Below, piece by piece: positions 1 to 9,354 of a stretch of DNA of 64,000 bases. The stretch is from Singulisphaera sp. GP187 (GTDB taxonomy: Bacteria; Planctomycetota; Planctomycetia; Isosphaerales; Isosphaeraceae). Each line of letters starts with the position of its first letter. The first letter of the stretch is position 1. The DNA is taken from positions 2,705,501-2,769,500 of the forward strand of contig NZ_FSRB01000001.1 of the NCBI RefSeq assembly GCF_900129635.1, given 5' to 3'. The notes beneath the pieces were generated by a model. That model was not told where the DNA came from, ran no database searches, and worked only from the letters and a program-made list of their open reading frames with translations. Position numbers and translations under genes: made by a program.

Positions 1-82
1 ATGATGGCCCCGGCCCGGTCCCCTACTTTTACTTTGGGGAGATCCGGGCCCGGTAGACCCCATTGAGGGGGAGAACTTCGCT

Positions 83-1285
83 ATGGATAGGGCGACGGAT
101 TCCGCCTTGAAATTGCTCGCGCGTCGGGTTTGTGTTGTGACCGGGCTGGTTGCCTGCGTCACCAACGTAGGCTGCGCTCGGATGCGCTCCTTCAACCCGG
201 GTACTCCGCTGATGCTGGGTGCCGCAGCTCCGTTCGGTCGCACGAAACCGGTCGCGCCGGGAAACGATCTCTACGCCCAGGAAGTGGGACGCGGGGTCTC
301 ACACTCCCGGACCCTGTTGGCCCAGGACCGCGCCCGGACGCAGGCCCGCAACCGATCGAACGGTGGCCGGCTTTCCGGTGGGGATGACCCCTCCGCACTC
401 GCGGAAACACCCCCGCTCCAAGTGGCGCTTCAGCCGCCCGTAACGATCCGGCCGGGAGAAAAACGCTCGACCAGCGAGCCGCTCCCCGCCCTCGGTTTGA
501 ACGAACCGACCAGCCAACCCGCCCCGGCCAGCCCGGAGCCGAAGCCGGCGCCTGAGTCGACGGAACTCGCCACCATCGTGGCATCGTCCCAGGCTCGGCT
601 CGAAGCCATCACAAGCTATCAGGTTTTGATGAAGCGTCGGGAACGCGTGGGTGAGACCCTCGGACCGGCGGAAGAAGTCTTGCTGAGCGTGCGCCGGAAC
701 CCGAGGGCGATTCGCCTGGAATGGCCCGACGGACCGAGCAAGGGGCGTGAGGTGCTCTACTCGGCCAACGACGACGCGAACCTCATGCACGTCAAGATGA
801 CCGACTCGATCGTGCCCGTGCCCCCCATGAGCCTGGCCGTGGATAACCCGATGGTGCTCCGCAACAGCCGGCATCCCATTACCGAAGCCGGCTTCGAGAC
901 GATCCTGGCCGACCTCCAAAAGAACATCGCACAGGCCGGGGCGACAGGCTCCGCAGTGGGCCAAATGACCTACGGAGGCCTGGAAAACCCGGGGCAGCTC
1001 GATCAACCCAGCCATAAGATCGTTCGCGTCACCCCCAACGGCGAGAACTGGGTGGTCTACATCGACCCGACCTCGAAACTCCCCGTCATGGTTGAAGGGC
1101 AGGCTGCCAACGGCGACCTCCTCGAACGCTACCTCTTCGGCGCGGTGACGGTCGACCCGGAAGCGCTGGCCGCGAACGAGGCATTCGACCCGAGTCAACG
1201 CTGGGGGCAGGCCCCCAGCGGACTCTTGTCCCGCCTCGCCCGGGCCGGCGGCGGCAAGGCACCGGCGGAGGCTCAGGCGCGCTGA
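83..1285 (+). CDS. DUF1571 family exported (lipo)protein
   Basis: A 400-residue protein. The first 31 residues hold a hydrophobic stretch ending in an N-V-G-C motif (Cys31), which could be a lipobox. A low-complexity Pro/Ala/Arg-rich linker runs from about residue 60 to 160. The C-terminal part, from about residue 165 (SSQARLEAITSYQVLMKRRE) to the end, has the look of planctomycete DUF1571 proteins, which resemble LolA/LolB-like outer-membrane lipoprotein carriers in general plan. A GGGGGAGA ribosome-binding site lies about 10 bases before the ATG. The gene stands alone, about 200 bp before the response regulator. Family assignment is from memory of the pattern; the biochemical role is unknown. 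Confidence 0.7.
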   Translation: MDRATDSALKLLARRVCVVTGLVACVTNVGCARMRSFNPGTPLMLGAAAPFGRTKPVAPGNDLYAQEVGRGVSHSRTLLAQDRARTQARNRSNGGRLSGGDDPSALAETPPLQVALQPPVTIRPGEKRSTSEPLPALGLNEPTSQPAPASPEPKPAPESTELATIVASSQARLEAITSYQVLMKRRERVGETLGPAEEVLLSVRRNPRAIRLEWPDGPSKGREVLYSANDDANLMHVKMTDSIVPVPPMSLAVDNPMVLRNSRHPITEAGFETILADLQKNIAQAGATGSAVGQMTYGGLENPGQLDQPSHKIVRVTPNGENWVVYIDPTSKLPVMVEGQAANGDLLERYLFGAVTVDPEALAANEAFDPSQRWGQAPSGLLSRLARAGGGKAPAEAQAR

Positions 1286-1501
1286 CTGCCATACTGGCGA
1301 ACAATACGGCAGCCCTGTCAGCGTTGGCGAAAATCAATGAACCGAGCTTAGAAAATGTAAATCTTGACTTGATCGTCGTTTAGAGCATAATACTAGCAGG
1401 TTCTTCCATGGACCCATCGCTTCGGCCTGTTTCTTGCAAGGAATGCCGAGGCTCGTAGCCTGACTACCCCAACAGGCCCGCCTTGCGTGAGAACGGTCGT
1501 C

Positions 1502-1882
1502 ATGACCATGGATCGTCCCTACTCCATCCTTATCACCGACGACGATCCCGCTGTGCGGGAGACGTTTCGCGAGATATTTGAACCGGTTGGGTTTCATACT
1601 CTCCTGGCCGAGAGCGGTGAAGAAGCTATCGATATCGTCCAGGCTCAACACGTTGACCTGGCCTTGATGGATATGCACTTGCCGAAGCTCTCGGGCCTGG
1701 AGACGATGACCCTCGTCCGACAGATCAAGGGCGTACTGCCCATGATCCTGATCTCGGCCGAAAGCGATGACAACCTCCTTCGCCGGGCGCTTTCCGCCCA
1801 TGCCTTTTGCGTCTTGGCGAAGCCGGTCAGTCGCAACGTGGTGATCTACGTTGTGACTAAAGCGCTCGAGAAGTTCTACTGA
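1502..1882 (+). CDS. single-domain response regulator (CheY-like receiver)
   Basis: The 126-residue product is a receiver domain with no output domain. The acidic pocket D13-D15, phosphoacceptor D57 (in LALMDMHLP), and the conserved Lys107 (in LAKPVS) are all visible, so it should accept phosphate from a histidine kinase and act through protein contacts, as CheY or Spo0F do. No kinase gene is adjacent. The start could be ATG 1502 or ATG 1508; both leave the beta-1 strand intact. It ends 8 bp before the nickel/cobalt transporter gene, so the two are probably cotranscribed, though a functional link is not shown by sequence. Confidence 0.88.
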   Translation: MTMDRPYSILITDDDPAVRETFREIFEPVGFHTLLAESGEEAIDIVQAQHVDLALMDMHLPKLSGLETMTLVRQIKGVLPMILISAESDDNLLRRALSAHAFCVLAKPVSRNVVIYVVTKALEKFY

Positions 1883-1890
1883 GCGGTCGA

Positions 1891-3261
1891 ATGCGTCGAC
1901 CTCACCTGCTCCTGCTCGTGTTCGCCCTCTTGCCCTCCTCCGCAAGGGCGCACGATATCCCCAATGCGCGGGTCGATCGGTCGATTCAGATCCATCTCCG
2001 TCCCGGACGGCTCACGGCTGACTACGAGGTCAGCCTCTCGGAGCTCACCTTGACGAGGGACCTCCGTGACCTGATCGGAGCGCTCCCGGACGGCGATCGT
2101 CGCGACTGGCTCGAACGCTATGGGCAAGAGACCGCCCTCCTGAATGCGAAGGGACTGCTGATCTCGGTCGATGGTCGCCCCCTGCCCCTCCAGGCTCGTG
2201 GGTTCGACCTCAAGACGGAGGAGCACCCTCAGTACACGTTCCACTTCGCGGTCGCCATCCCCCCCCGCGGTCGCCTGAAGGTTCAGGACACGAATTTCGT
2301 GTCGAGCGAGGGGACGAGCCGGCTCGCGCTGAGGGGCGAAGAGGGAGTCGTACTCCGGGGCGACTTGCTTCCAGCCGACGTCCAGCTCATTTCGGTCCAG
2401 CCCCTCTGGCTGATGTCCGACCTGGAAGAACGACGCAGCAAGCAGGCCGAGCTCGACTATCACACGGCGACCCATGTCGCACCGACGAAGGCCGAGCCGA
2501 CGCCAATCGTCCCCTCCGATCGAGTTCGGAAGCCAGTCGTCAGCGTGAAACCAGAACGGACCGCCCCCAGTCGCGGCTCGGATCGCCTTTCGAGACTCCT
2601 CGATCGAAGCTCCGGGTTCTCTCTGCTCGGACTAACGTTGATCGCCTTCGGCCTGGGTGCGGCGCACGCGATCCAGCCGGGACACGGCAAAACGCTCGTC
2701 GCGGCGACCGTTGTCGCCGAACGCGGAAGCTGGCTCCGGGGAACCCTCCTCGCGCTGGTCACGACCGCGACCCACACGGGGAGCGTCCTGCTGGTCGCAC
2801 TCGGGCTCTGGCTCACGCGTTCGTCCCGCTACGAGCTGATTCATTCCACTCTGACGATGATTGCAGGGTTCGTAATCGCGGCCATCGGCTTCTGGAGGCT
2901 CGGGCGGCATCTCGGGGGCTACGGCGAGCACGACGAGGATCCGGTTCCTCTCACAAGCTCCAGCGGCGGCCACCGAAACATCGTCGGACTCGGAGTCGTG
3001 GGTGGCTTGGTCCCGTGCTGGGATGCCGTGGCCCTGATCCTCTTGGCGGAGGCGGTCGGCCAACTCAGGATCGGCGTCGTGCTACTCGTCGCATTTGGCC
3101 TCGGGATGGCCGCCGTTCTGATTGCCGTGGGGTGGATGGCCGCCCGTTGCCGGCAATTCTTCACCCGATTCGATCGCGATGCGCGCGTCGAGCATTGGGT
3201 CGGAGTCGCCGGCAGCCTGGTTCTCTGCGTGATGGGAGTCTACCTCTTGGGGTCTCCCTGA
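1891..3261 (+). CDS. NicO-family nickel/cobalt transporter with periplasmic N-terminal domain
   Basis: The 456-residue protein has a signal peptide (cleavage near SARA|HD, residue 20), a soluble domain of about 200 residues, then a membrane domain from about residue 243. The membrane part carries the NicO/RcnA hallmark His-x-x-x-Pro-Gly-His-Gly-Lys (H259 to K267), THTGS (294-298), and a second conserved GGLVPC motif (371-376). Five to six transmembrane helices follow, with a His/Asp/Glu loop near residue 346. The family moves Ni2+ or Co2+ across the inner membrane, often outward. The second motif reads PCW where PCP is more usual. It follows the response regulator by 8 bp. Direction and metal are inferences. 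Confidence 0.75.
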   Translation: MRRPHLLLLVFALLPSSARAHDIPNARVDRSIQIHLRPGRLTADYEVSLSELTLTRDLRDLIGALPDGDRRDWLERYGQETALLNAKGLLISVDGRPLPLQARGFDLKTEEHPQYTFHFAVAIPPRGRLKVQDTNFVSSEGTSRLALRGEEGVVLRGDLLPADVQLISVQPLWLMSDLEERRSKQAELDYHTATHVAPTKAEPTPIVPSDRVRKPVVSVKPERTAPSRGSDRLSRLLDRSSGFSLLGLTLIAFGLGAAHAIQPGHGKTLVAATVVAERGSWLRGTLLALVTTATHTGSVLLVALGLWLTRSSRYELIHSTLTMIAGFVIAAIGFWRLGRHLGGYGEHDEDPVPLTSSSGGHRNIVGLGVVGGLVPCWDAVALILLAEAVGQLRIGVVLLVAFGLGMAAVLIAVGWMAARCRQFFTRFDRDARVEHWVGVAGSLVLCVMGVYLLGSP

Positions 3262-3404
3262 CTTGGTGGTGAGTCCGTTGCCTTCGAAGTTCACGCATCG
3301 AGTCGCACGGCCGTTTCGGCCTATAATCTCCAGTGTTCGTCGGCGGGATCACAGATCGAGCCGAACTTACTCGGTCCATACAAGCCCAATGACAAGGGGA
3401 ATTC

Positions 3405-3493
3405 TGGGTGCCACGGGTTCCGTACTCGGAACCCGTGAGACTCGGCCCAAGGCATTGCCGCACGGGTTCCGAGTACGGAACCCGGGGCACCCA
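3405..3493. repeat. nested inverted repeat (cruciform-like palindrome) in a 409-bp gene-free gap
   Basis: The gap 3262-3670 holds no convincing gene. Inside it two 33-base arms, 3405-3437 and 3461-3493, are reverse complements with about one mismatch, around a 23-base loop. Each arm is itself a palindrome built on CGGGTTCC...GGAACCCG, so the heptamer GGGTTCC or its complement occurs four times. It could fold as one long stem or as two hairpins. There is no T-run, so a simple terminator is not supported. It may be a REP-like mobile palindrome or a protein-binding site. Confidence 0.8.
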
Positions 3494-3670
3494 GCAGACG
3501 ATTCTCATCACGAGAGGGTGACCGTACTTCCGTCTGCGGAGATTATTGGTGCGCGGTGACGGGCGGACTCTTACCGCGAACGGTCTTACGAGTCGTCCCT
3601 CGTCGTTGCACCCGATCGTGTGGCACACTCCAAACGTACGAACTAGCGCCAGCGATCACTCAGGAACACC

Positions 3671-4852
3671 ATGACCCTCAAAGCGCTCGACCTGTTTCAC
3701 GTGGCCGTTCCCCTGAAGAAACCGATCAAGCACGCGTCGCACGAGCGAACCACGAGCGATAGCCTCGTCGTTCGCGCCACGCTCGATGACGGCCAGGTGG
3801 GATACGGCGAGGGGGTGCCCCGCCCCTACGTGACCGGTGAGACCATTGAGTCAACCTTTGCGTCGCTTTCCGGCATCGACTTTTCCCGACACCTGGGCCA
3901 ACCTGGCTCTACTGAAGAACTGGTTCGTCGGCTCGAGGCGCTCGTCCTCCCCGAAACCGAGGCCGACCCGCGCGGCATGGCTGGTAACGCAGCGCGTTGC
4001 GCCTTGGAGCTGGCCATCCTCGATGCCTACGGCCGGCGGTTCAACACGTCGCTCGGCCAGGCGGTCCGAATGGTCGATGTGCTCGGCCTGCAACGGACCG
4101 ACGCTCCCTCGCGGGTTCGCTACAGCGGCGCCATCATGGCCGACTCGACCGCGAAAGAGCGGATCTCGGCCTGGAAGATGCGGCTCTACGGATTCGCGCA
4201 AGTCAAGCTCAAGGTCGGAGTGGCGGGGCAGGACGATCCCGCCAGGCTGGCCCGGCTCCGGCGGATCCTGGGTCGGCGAATCGACCTTCGGCTCGACGCC
4301 AATGAGGCCTGGCAGAGCACGGAGTTGATCGACCGGGTTCGGCCGCTGCTCCCGTTCGGCCCCTCGGTGCTCGAGCAGCCGGTTCCGCACGCCGAGTCCG
4401 ACTCCCTGGCGGCGCTTCGACCGAACCTCGGTCTACCGATCATGCTCGACGAGTCGCTCTGCGGCTACCCCGATGCGACCCGAGCGATCGAGCGAGGGAC
4501 CGCCGACCTGCTGAACGTGCGACTGTCGAAATGCGGTGGCATCGTGCCGAGCCTGAGGATCATTGGACTGGCCCAACGTCACGGCCTTGGCTTACAACTG
4601 GGCTGTCATCCGGGCGAGACCGGAATCCTCTCGGCCGCCGGGCGTCATGTCGCCGCCAATCTGCGCGGGCTCCGCTACGTCGAGGGCTCGTACGACCGCC
4701 ATGTGCTCGCCGCCAACCTGATCGTCGAGGACATCACCTTCCGCTACGGTGGCTGGGCTCCCCCGCTGACCGGGCCGGGCCTGGGAGTGACCGTCGATCC
4801 GGAGGCGCTGGAGCGGATGACGGTCGATCGCAAGGAGATTTCCTATGAGTGA
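3671..4852 (+). CDS. mandelate racemase/muconate lactonizing enzyme family protein (enolase superfamily)
   Basis: This 393-residue protein shows the complete enolase-superfamily catalytic set of the MLE subgroup: K179-x-K181 (VKLKVG), metal ligands D209 (LDANEAW), E235 (LEQPV) and D260 (LDESL), and Lys287 (RLSKCGG). Such enzymes abstract an alpha proton from a carboxylate, giving lactonization, racemization or dipeptide epimerization. The N-terminal capping domain (1-130) contains the expected G-E-G motif near residue 46. Its stop overlaps the start of the downstream hydrolase by 8 bp, so they are translationally coupled and probably act on related substrates. The actual substrate cannot be read from the sequence. 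Confidence 0.88.
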   Translation: MTLKALDLFHVAVPLKKPIKHASHERTTSDSLVVRATLDDGQVGYGEGVPRPYVTGETIESTFASLSGIDFSRHLGQPGSTEELVRRLEALVLPETEADPRGMAGNAARCALELAILDAYGRRFNTSLGQAVRMVDVLGLQRTDAPSRVRYSGAIMADSTAKERISAWKMRLYGFAQVKLKVGVAGQDDPARLARLRRILGRRIDLRLDANEAWQSTELIDRVRPLLPFGPSVLEQPVPHAESDSLAALRPNLGLPIMLDESLCGYPDATRAIERGTADLLNVRLSKCGGIVPSLRIIGLAQRHGLGLQLGCHPGETGILSAAGRHVAANLRGLRYVEGSYDRHVLAANLIVEDITFRYGGWAPPLTGPGLGVTVDPEALERMTVDRKEISYE

Positions 4853-5720
4853 ACCGCGCATCGAGACCCAGACCGCCTCCGACGGCTACGCCATTCAGGT
4901 GGCCGTCTGGCCCGTGTCGGGTACTCCGCGGGGCCGGGTGGTGGTCTTGCACGGCGTGCAGAGCCACGGCGGCTGGTATCATCGGCTCGGCCAAACCCTC
5001 GCGAAGGCAGGGTATGAGGCTCACTTTCCCGATCGCAGGGGTTCGGGCGCCAATCGCGCGGACCGCGGGCACGCCCCCTCGTCCCGTCGCTTGCTTGATG
5101 ACCTCACCGAATGGCTCAGAACGCTCCGAAACCGCGAACCCGCCGTTCTGACCGCACTGGCCGGGATCAGTTGGGGGGGAAAGCCGGCCGTGATTGCGGC
5201 CGGAGAGCAGCCGCGCCTGGTCGATGCCCTCGCCTTGATCTGTCCCGGACTCCACCCCCGGGTCGACGTCACCCGGCGCGAGCGGTTGGGGATCGCCCTG
5301 GCCTGGCTCACGAACCGTCGCAAAACGTTCCCGATCCCGTTGAGCGAACCCGCCCTGTTCACAGACAGCGCGGAGGGACAAGCCTTCATCGCCTCCGACA
5401 ATCTCAGCCTGCACGCAGGCACCGCCGGGTTGTTGGCCGCCAGTTTCTTCATCGACAAGGCCGTGAAACGGATCCCCCCCAAGGTCCATCAGCCCGCCCT
5501 GCTGATGCTCGCCGGGCAGGACCGGATCGTCGACAACACCTTGACTCGCGCCTATTTCGAACGGCTCGCGACCCCCGACCGCCACCTGATCGTTTACCCC
5601 GAGGCCCATCACACCCTCGAATTCGAGCCCGCCCCTGACCGCTATGCGCTCGACCTGATCGAATGGCTGGACAGCCGCCTGTTCGCGAACTCAAAGGCGG
5701 GTGGCCGTGTCAGTCCTTGA
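4845..5720 (+). CDS. alpha/beta hydrolase (monoacylglycerol lipase/serine aminopeptidase S33-like)
   Basis: The 291-residue product has an alpha/beta hydrolase core: an oxyanion-loop HGVQSHGGW (36-44), nucleophile Ser109 in G-I-S-W-G, acid D226 (LAGQD) and base H255 or H256 (PEAHHTLEF). The overall pattern is close to lysophospholipase/monoacylglycerol lipase-like proteins. There is no signal peptide, so it should be cytoplasmic. The ATG lies inside the end of the enolase-superfamily gene (ATGAGTGA overlap), pointing to a two-gene operon. One reading is that the pair processes an ester or amide whose carboxylate is then handled by the neighbour; this is inference only. Confidence 0.85.
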   Translation: MSEPRIETQTASDGYAIQVAVWPVSGTPRGRVVVLHGVQSHGGWYHRLGQTLAKAGYEAHFPDRRGSGANRADRGHAPSSRRLLDDLTEWLRTLRNREPAVLTALAGISWGGKPAVIAAGEQPRLVDALALICPGLHPRVDVTRRERLGIALAWLTNRRKTFPIPLSEPALFTDSAEGQAFIASDNLSLHAGTAGLLAASFFIDKAVKRIPPKVHQPALLMLAGQDRIVDNTLTRAYFERLATPDRHLIVYPEAHHTLEFEPAPDRYALDLIEWLDSRLFANSKAGGRVSP

Positions 5721-5755
5721 ATCCGTCTTTCCAGTCGTCCAACGGGACCCGGGTC

Positions 5756-6043
5756 ATGGACCAAACCAAGCGGGAACTCCGCCAACAGAAACGTGAGATC
5801 AAACGAGCGGGTGGCAAACGCCGGCGCCGCCTCCTGAAACAAGGACTCGCCGAACGGCCCGACGAGGCCCCTGACACCGAGTTCGACTTTGGCCGGTTCT
5901 GCTCTGCGAAAATGAACGGTATCGACCGCGACTCCACGCGCCATCGCCACGCCCCTACCGACGCTGCAAAAACGACTCAAGATCGTACGGTCACTTCAGA
6001 AACGCCAAGTCACTCCTTGACGGTCCCATCGAATTCCAGGTAA
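5756..6043 (+). CDS. small basic conserved planctomycete protein
   Basis: A 95-residue product starting at ATG 5756, 36 bases after the hydrolase stop. The first 40 residues are very rich in Lys and Arg ([20 protein letters not shown]), followed by an acidic/aromatic patch ([17 protein letters not shown]). This could bind nucleic acid, but no named domain is visible. The C-terminal 30 residues are Ser/Thr-rich and less constrained. It may be the last gene of the enolase/hydrolase operon. I recall similar short basic proteins in other planctomycetes but cannot name a family. Confidence 0.6.
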   Translation: MDQTKRELRQQKREIKRAGGKRRRRLLKQGLAERPDEAPDTEFDFGRFCSAKMNGIDRDSTRHRHAPTDAAKTTQDRTVTSETPSHSLTVPSNSR

Positions 6044-6056
6044 CCTTATCCTTTCT

Positions 6057-6262
6057 CAAAGGTGTTGGTGGCCGGCCGTCGACTGCCTGTCGATGCCGGC
6101 AAACAGGGAATCCGGTGGAAATCCGGAACGGCCCCGCCGCTGTAACCGAGTGCTCACGGGCGACGCACCTCCTTTGCCATTGTCGGGTCGGCCTCGCACG
6201 CCGCTCTGATGAGAAGGCCCGCCGCCCCAGCTCGGGAGTCAGAAGACCTACCTGCACCGAAG
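6057..6262 (+). promoter_or_regulatory. cobalamin (B12) riboswitch
   Basis: The stretch carries the class I cobalamin aptamer hallmarks in order: a 5' AGGTG-type strand (about 6058), the core beginning GGGAATCCGGTGGAAATCCG at 6106 and continuing through CGGCCCCGCCGCTGTAACCG to 6147, and the 3' element GGAGTCAGAAGACC followed by TACCTGCACC (6234-6258), which closes the outer stem. It lies 170 bases upstream of the DUF1559 gene at 6433 and the btuF-btuC-btuD transporter, so bound adenosylcobalamin should switch off this unit. A pairing of GGGACGGGC (6282-6291) with GCCCGTTCCC (6326-6335) between aptamer and gene could be part of the expression platform. Confidence 0.92.
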
Positions 6263-6432
6263 TGGGCGTCGCTTTGCGAGGGACGGGCGCGCCGAAGAAA
6301 CTCTTCCCGATTCTCTCCGAGGGTGCCCGTTCCCGTAGACCGCCGCCATTCGTCAGCGTGCCTTCGCGCCCCCACACACTCGGCGTGATCGGCCGGCGGC
6401 GAGGACACGTAACGGTCGCGGGGGGACGATTC

Positions 6433-7275
6433 ATGAACGACTCCCGATTCCCGCGCACCGCGAAGGCGCGGCCGGCTGGCTTTACGCTCATCGAACTGTT
6501 GGTGGTCATCGCGATTATCGCCGTGCTCGTCGGCTTGCTGTTACCCGCCGTTCAAGCGGCGCGCGGTGCGGCCCGGCGGATCAACTGCTCATCGAACCTC
6601 AAGCAGATGGGCATCGCCCTGGCCATGTACGCCGACACGCACGGCCTGTTCCCACCGTCAAGTCTCTATAACTACAACCTTCCCCCCAGCCCGGCAAATC
6701 CCAAGCGGTACTGGTTCGGAGACGTGCTCGAGACCAAAGGCGCCAACGGCCTCCCCGACCTTGACTTGACCACCGGGGCGCTGATGCCGTTCATGGAAAC
6801 CCAGACCGCGGTCCAGCGCTGCCCCGATTTCGATCCCACACTGTTCTCGCTTCGGTACAGCGGGGCCAGCTCCGGGTACGGGTACAACTATAATTATCTC
6901 GGGTTCGGCTGGAACGAGATGGGGATTCCCTACTCGTATCCGCTCGCCAAGATCAGCACAACGTCGCGGACGATCGCCTTTGGCGACAGCGCCCATGTCA
7001 ATGACCGGGATTTCGGGCCGGGGCAGGCCAAGCTCGAGGAAAACTACGCCCTCGAACCCCCTTCGAGCCAGTATCCGACCGTCCACTTTCGTCATCGGGA
7101 TGTGGCGAATCTGCTCTACCTCGACGGCCACGTGGAGGCCCAGCGACCGTCCAAAAACCCGCTCGCCTCGTGGTGGTCGCCCGCGGGAGTCAACCTGGTC
7201 GAGCAAAGCCATCTCCACGATATCGGCACCGACGACGCCCTGTTCAATGGCATCGGCCCGCTCGGCGATCGCTGA
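6433..7275 (+). CDS. DUF1559 protein with prepilin-type N-terminus, under B12 riboswitch control
   Basis: From ATG 6433 the 280-residue product has a short leader ending in Gly16, then F-T-L-I-E (Glu21 at mature position 5) and a hydrophobic helix, the classic type IV prepilin cleavage/methylation site. A DUF1559 domain follows, closed by H-X9-DG ([12 protein letters not shown]) near residue 230. Planctomycetes encode many such proteins; they are thought to form pseudopilin-like surface structures. The reading frame stays open upstream through the riboswitch, but the prepilin leader fixes the start here. It is the first gene after the cobalamin riboswitch and precedes btuF. A role in B12 uptake is inferred from this position only. 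Confidence 0.85.
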   Translation: MNDSRFPRTAKARPAGFTLIELLVVIAIIAVLVGLLLPAVQAARGAARRINCSSNLKQMGIALAMYADTHGLFPPSSLYNYNLPPSPANPKRYWFGDVLETKGANGLPDLDLTTGALMPFMETQTAVQRCPDFDPTLFSLRYSGASSGYGYNYNYLGFGWNEMGIPYSYPLAKISTTSRTIAFGDSAHVNDRDFGPGQAKLEENYALEPPSSQYPTVHFRHRDVANLLYLDGHVEAQRPSKNPLASWWSPAGVNLVEQSHLHDIGTDDALFNGIGPLGDR

Positions 7276-7429
7276 TCCGTACCGAACCACCCATCCCCCT
7301 GGCTGCCTGCATTGACGTAGAATCATGACTCAAGGAGAACGAAGCGTGCAGGCGATTGGCAACCCGGTCGACCCGACTGCGACTGACGCTCTGGAACGCC
7401 GACGGGCACACCCAGGCGCGGGCGTATTC

Positions 7430-8338
7430 ATGACCGGAGCTCGCCGAACCTGGCTCGCCACGATCTTCCTGGCCGTCATCAGTCTCGGAGCCGGATCGGG
7501 GTGCGGGCGCTCGGCGCCGGCCACGCCGAAACACGCGAAACCGGCCCGAATCGTCTCCCTGACCTTGGGCACGGATGAGTTGCTCGCGGAGTTGGTGCCG
7601 ATCGAACGCGTCGTCGCCGTGACGGTGTTCGCGGACGACGCGGGCATCTCGAACGTTTCCGGGCGATACGCGAAGGAGATCGTCCGGGTGAATGACGCGA
7701 ATCCGGAACGGATCATCGCGCTCACGCCCGACCTGGTCTGCGTCGCCCACTATAATTCCGCCGATTCGCTCAAGTTACTCGAACGCTCGGGGCTGTCGAT
7801 CTACCGCAATGACTTCGTCAACAGCATGGCCGAGATCGAGGCCGGCCTGGTGCGGCTCGGGGAGCGCGTCGGCGAACCGGCCCGCGCTCACGCTCTGGTC
7901 GAGCGGATGCGGGAACGCCGGCGCCGGCTGGCCGAGCGGTTGGGCGCGGTAGTGCACCGTCCCCGCGTCCTGTTCTGGTCCGCCGGTTACACCTCGGGGC
8001 TCCGTTCGACGATCGACGAGGTTATCCGCGAAGCGGGCGGGGTGAACGTGGCGGCGGACCTGAACCTTGAGGGGTCGGCCGAGCTCGCCCCCGAGCGCGT
8101 CGTGGCCGCCGACCCCGACGTCGTGCTCCTGTCTTACTGGAAAGAAGACGAGCGGCAGGGACAGATCGCGAGCCATCCGATCCTCCGCCAGCTTCGGGCG
8201 GTCCGCGAGGGCCACGTGATCGCCATCGAAAGTCGCTACCTCACGTCGGTGTCCCCGTACGTGGTCGAGGCGACCGAACGGCTCGCCCGGGCGCTCCATC
8301 CCGATCGATTCCCAGGTGCCGCCGAGGTGGCGCCATGA
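7430..8338 (+). CDS. btuF: cobalamin ABC transporter substrate-binding lipoprotein (BtuF-like)
   Basis: A 302-residue class III periplasmic binding protein. I chose ATG 7430 because it begins directly at a lipoprotein signal peptide (hydrophobic run, then G-S-G-C with Cys25); an upstream in-frame ATG at 7325 would add 35 residues before the signal. The body has the helical-backbone layout of BtuF/FhuD/FecB proteins: RIVSLTLGTDELL at the start of the first lobe, a linking helix, and VVAADPDVVLLSYW in the second lobe. Ligand assignment to cobalamin rests on the riboswitch upstream. Its stop overlaps btuC by 4 bp. Confidence 0.85.
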   Translation: MTGARRTWLATIFLAVISLGAGSGCGRSAPATPKHAKPARIVSLTLGTDELLAELVPIERVVAVTVFADDAGISNVSGRYAKEIVRVNDANPERIIALTPDLVCVAHYNSADSLKLLERSGLSIYRNDFVNSMAEIEAGLVRLGERVGEPARAHALVERMRERRRRLAERLGAVVHRPRVLFWSAGYTSGLRSTIDEVIREAGGVNVAADLNLEGSAELAPERVVAADPDVVLLSYWKEDERQGQIASHPILRQLRAVREGHVIAIESRYLTSVSPYVVEATERLARALHPDRFPGAAEVAP

Positions 8339-9354
8339 CTCGCCCGGCCGCAATTACCAGTGGGCTGGCCGTGGCCTACCTGGGGCTGGCACTCCTGAGC
8401 ACGATCTGGGGGACCGCCGCGATCCCTCCGAGAAACGTGGCGCGCGTCATGACGGCCCTGGTGGGACTGGGCGACGATAGCTCCGTCTTACCCGTCGAAC
8501 GATTTTTAGTGCGCAACGTGCGGCTACCGCAAGCCTTATTGCTCGGCCTGGTCGGGGCCGCGCTCGCCTGTTCCGGGGCGGCCTTACAGGCGACTTTCGA
8601 AAATCCACTGGCCGACCCCGCGATCCTGGGCGTGAGCGGAGGGGCGGCGCTCGGGGCCGTGATCGCGATTCACACCGGCCTGGCTGAATCCGTCTTCCTC
8701 TCGCTTCCGCTCTGTGCCTGTGTGGGTGGGTTTGCCGCCTCGCTGCTCGTCTACGCGCTCACCTACCTCGGCGGTCGCCCGACTGGCCCCACGCTGCTTC
8801 TGACCGGGGTTGCCGTGGGGAGCATGTCCATCGCCGGCGTCTCCCTCGTGATGATCCTGACCGACGTTCATCGGGTTCAGGAGCTCCTCTTCTGGCTGGT
8901 CGGCGGCGTCCGAAACCAGACCTGGGAACACGTCGTGCTGGCCGGCCCACCGATCGCCGTCGGCATCTGTGGGCTGCTCCTGCTGCACCGCCGCCTGGAC
9001 GCGATGTTGCTCGGAGAAGAACAGGCGCTCGCAATCGGCGTCCCGGTCGTCGGGACGCGGCTCTGGGTGCTCGTCCTGACCGCCCTGGCGACCGGAGCGG
9101 CAACCGCGGTGAGCGGCTCGATCGGGTTCGTGGGCCTGATGGTTCCGCACCTGATCCGCCGTCTGACCGGTCCCCGACTCCTGGCTCTCTTGCCGGGCTG
9201 CGTGGCGGGGGGCGCGGCATTCCTCACGGCCTGCGAGTTGCTCGCCCGGGCCCTTTCCGATCGGTTCGCGCTCCACCTGGGCATCCTCACCGCGTTATTG
9301 GGAGGCCCAACGTTCCTGGTCGTCCTCCGAAGGACGCGAGGAGGCCGGCCATGA
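8335..9354 (+). CDS. btuC: cobalamin ABC transporter permease (FecCD/BtuC family)
   Basis: The 339-residue product is strongly hydrophobic with about ten predicted membrane helices. It carries family signatures of FecCD permeases: RLPQALLLGLVGAALACSGA near residue 62, NPLADPAILGVSGGAALGA (about 89-108), and the cytoplasmic coupling-helix segment GSIGFVGLMVPHLIRRLTGP (about 260-280), which docks onto the ATPase. It overlaps btuF by 4 bp and btuD by 4 bp, a tight operon. The complex should import cobalamin or a corrinoid across the inner membrane; no TonB-dependent receptor gene is present in this window. Confidence 0.92.
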   Translation: MTRPAAITSGLAVAYLGLALLSTIWGTAAIPPRNVARVMTALVGLGDDSSVLPVERFLVRNVRLPQALLLGLVGAALACSGAALQATFENPLADPAILGVSGGAALGAVIAIHTGLAESVFLSLPLCACVGGFAASLLVYALTYLGGRPTGPTLLLTGVAVGSMSIAGVSLVMILTDVHRVQELLFWLVGGVRNQTWEHVVLAGPPIAVGICGLLLLHRRLDAMLLGEEQALAIGVPVVGTRLWVLVLTALATGAATAVSGSIGFVGLMVPHLIRRLTGPRLLALLPGCVAGGAAFLTACELLARALSDRFALHLGILTALLGGPTFLVVLRRTRGGRP

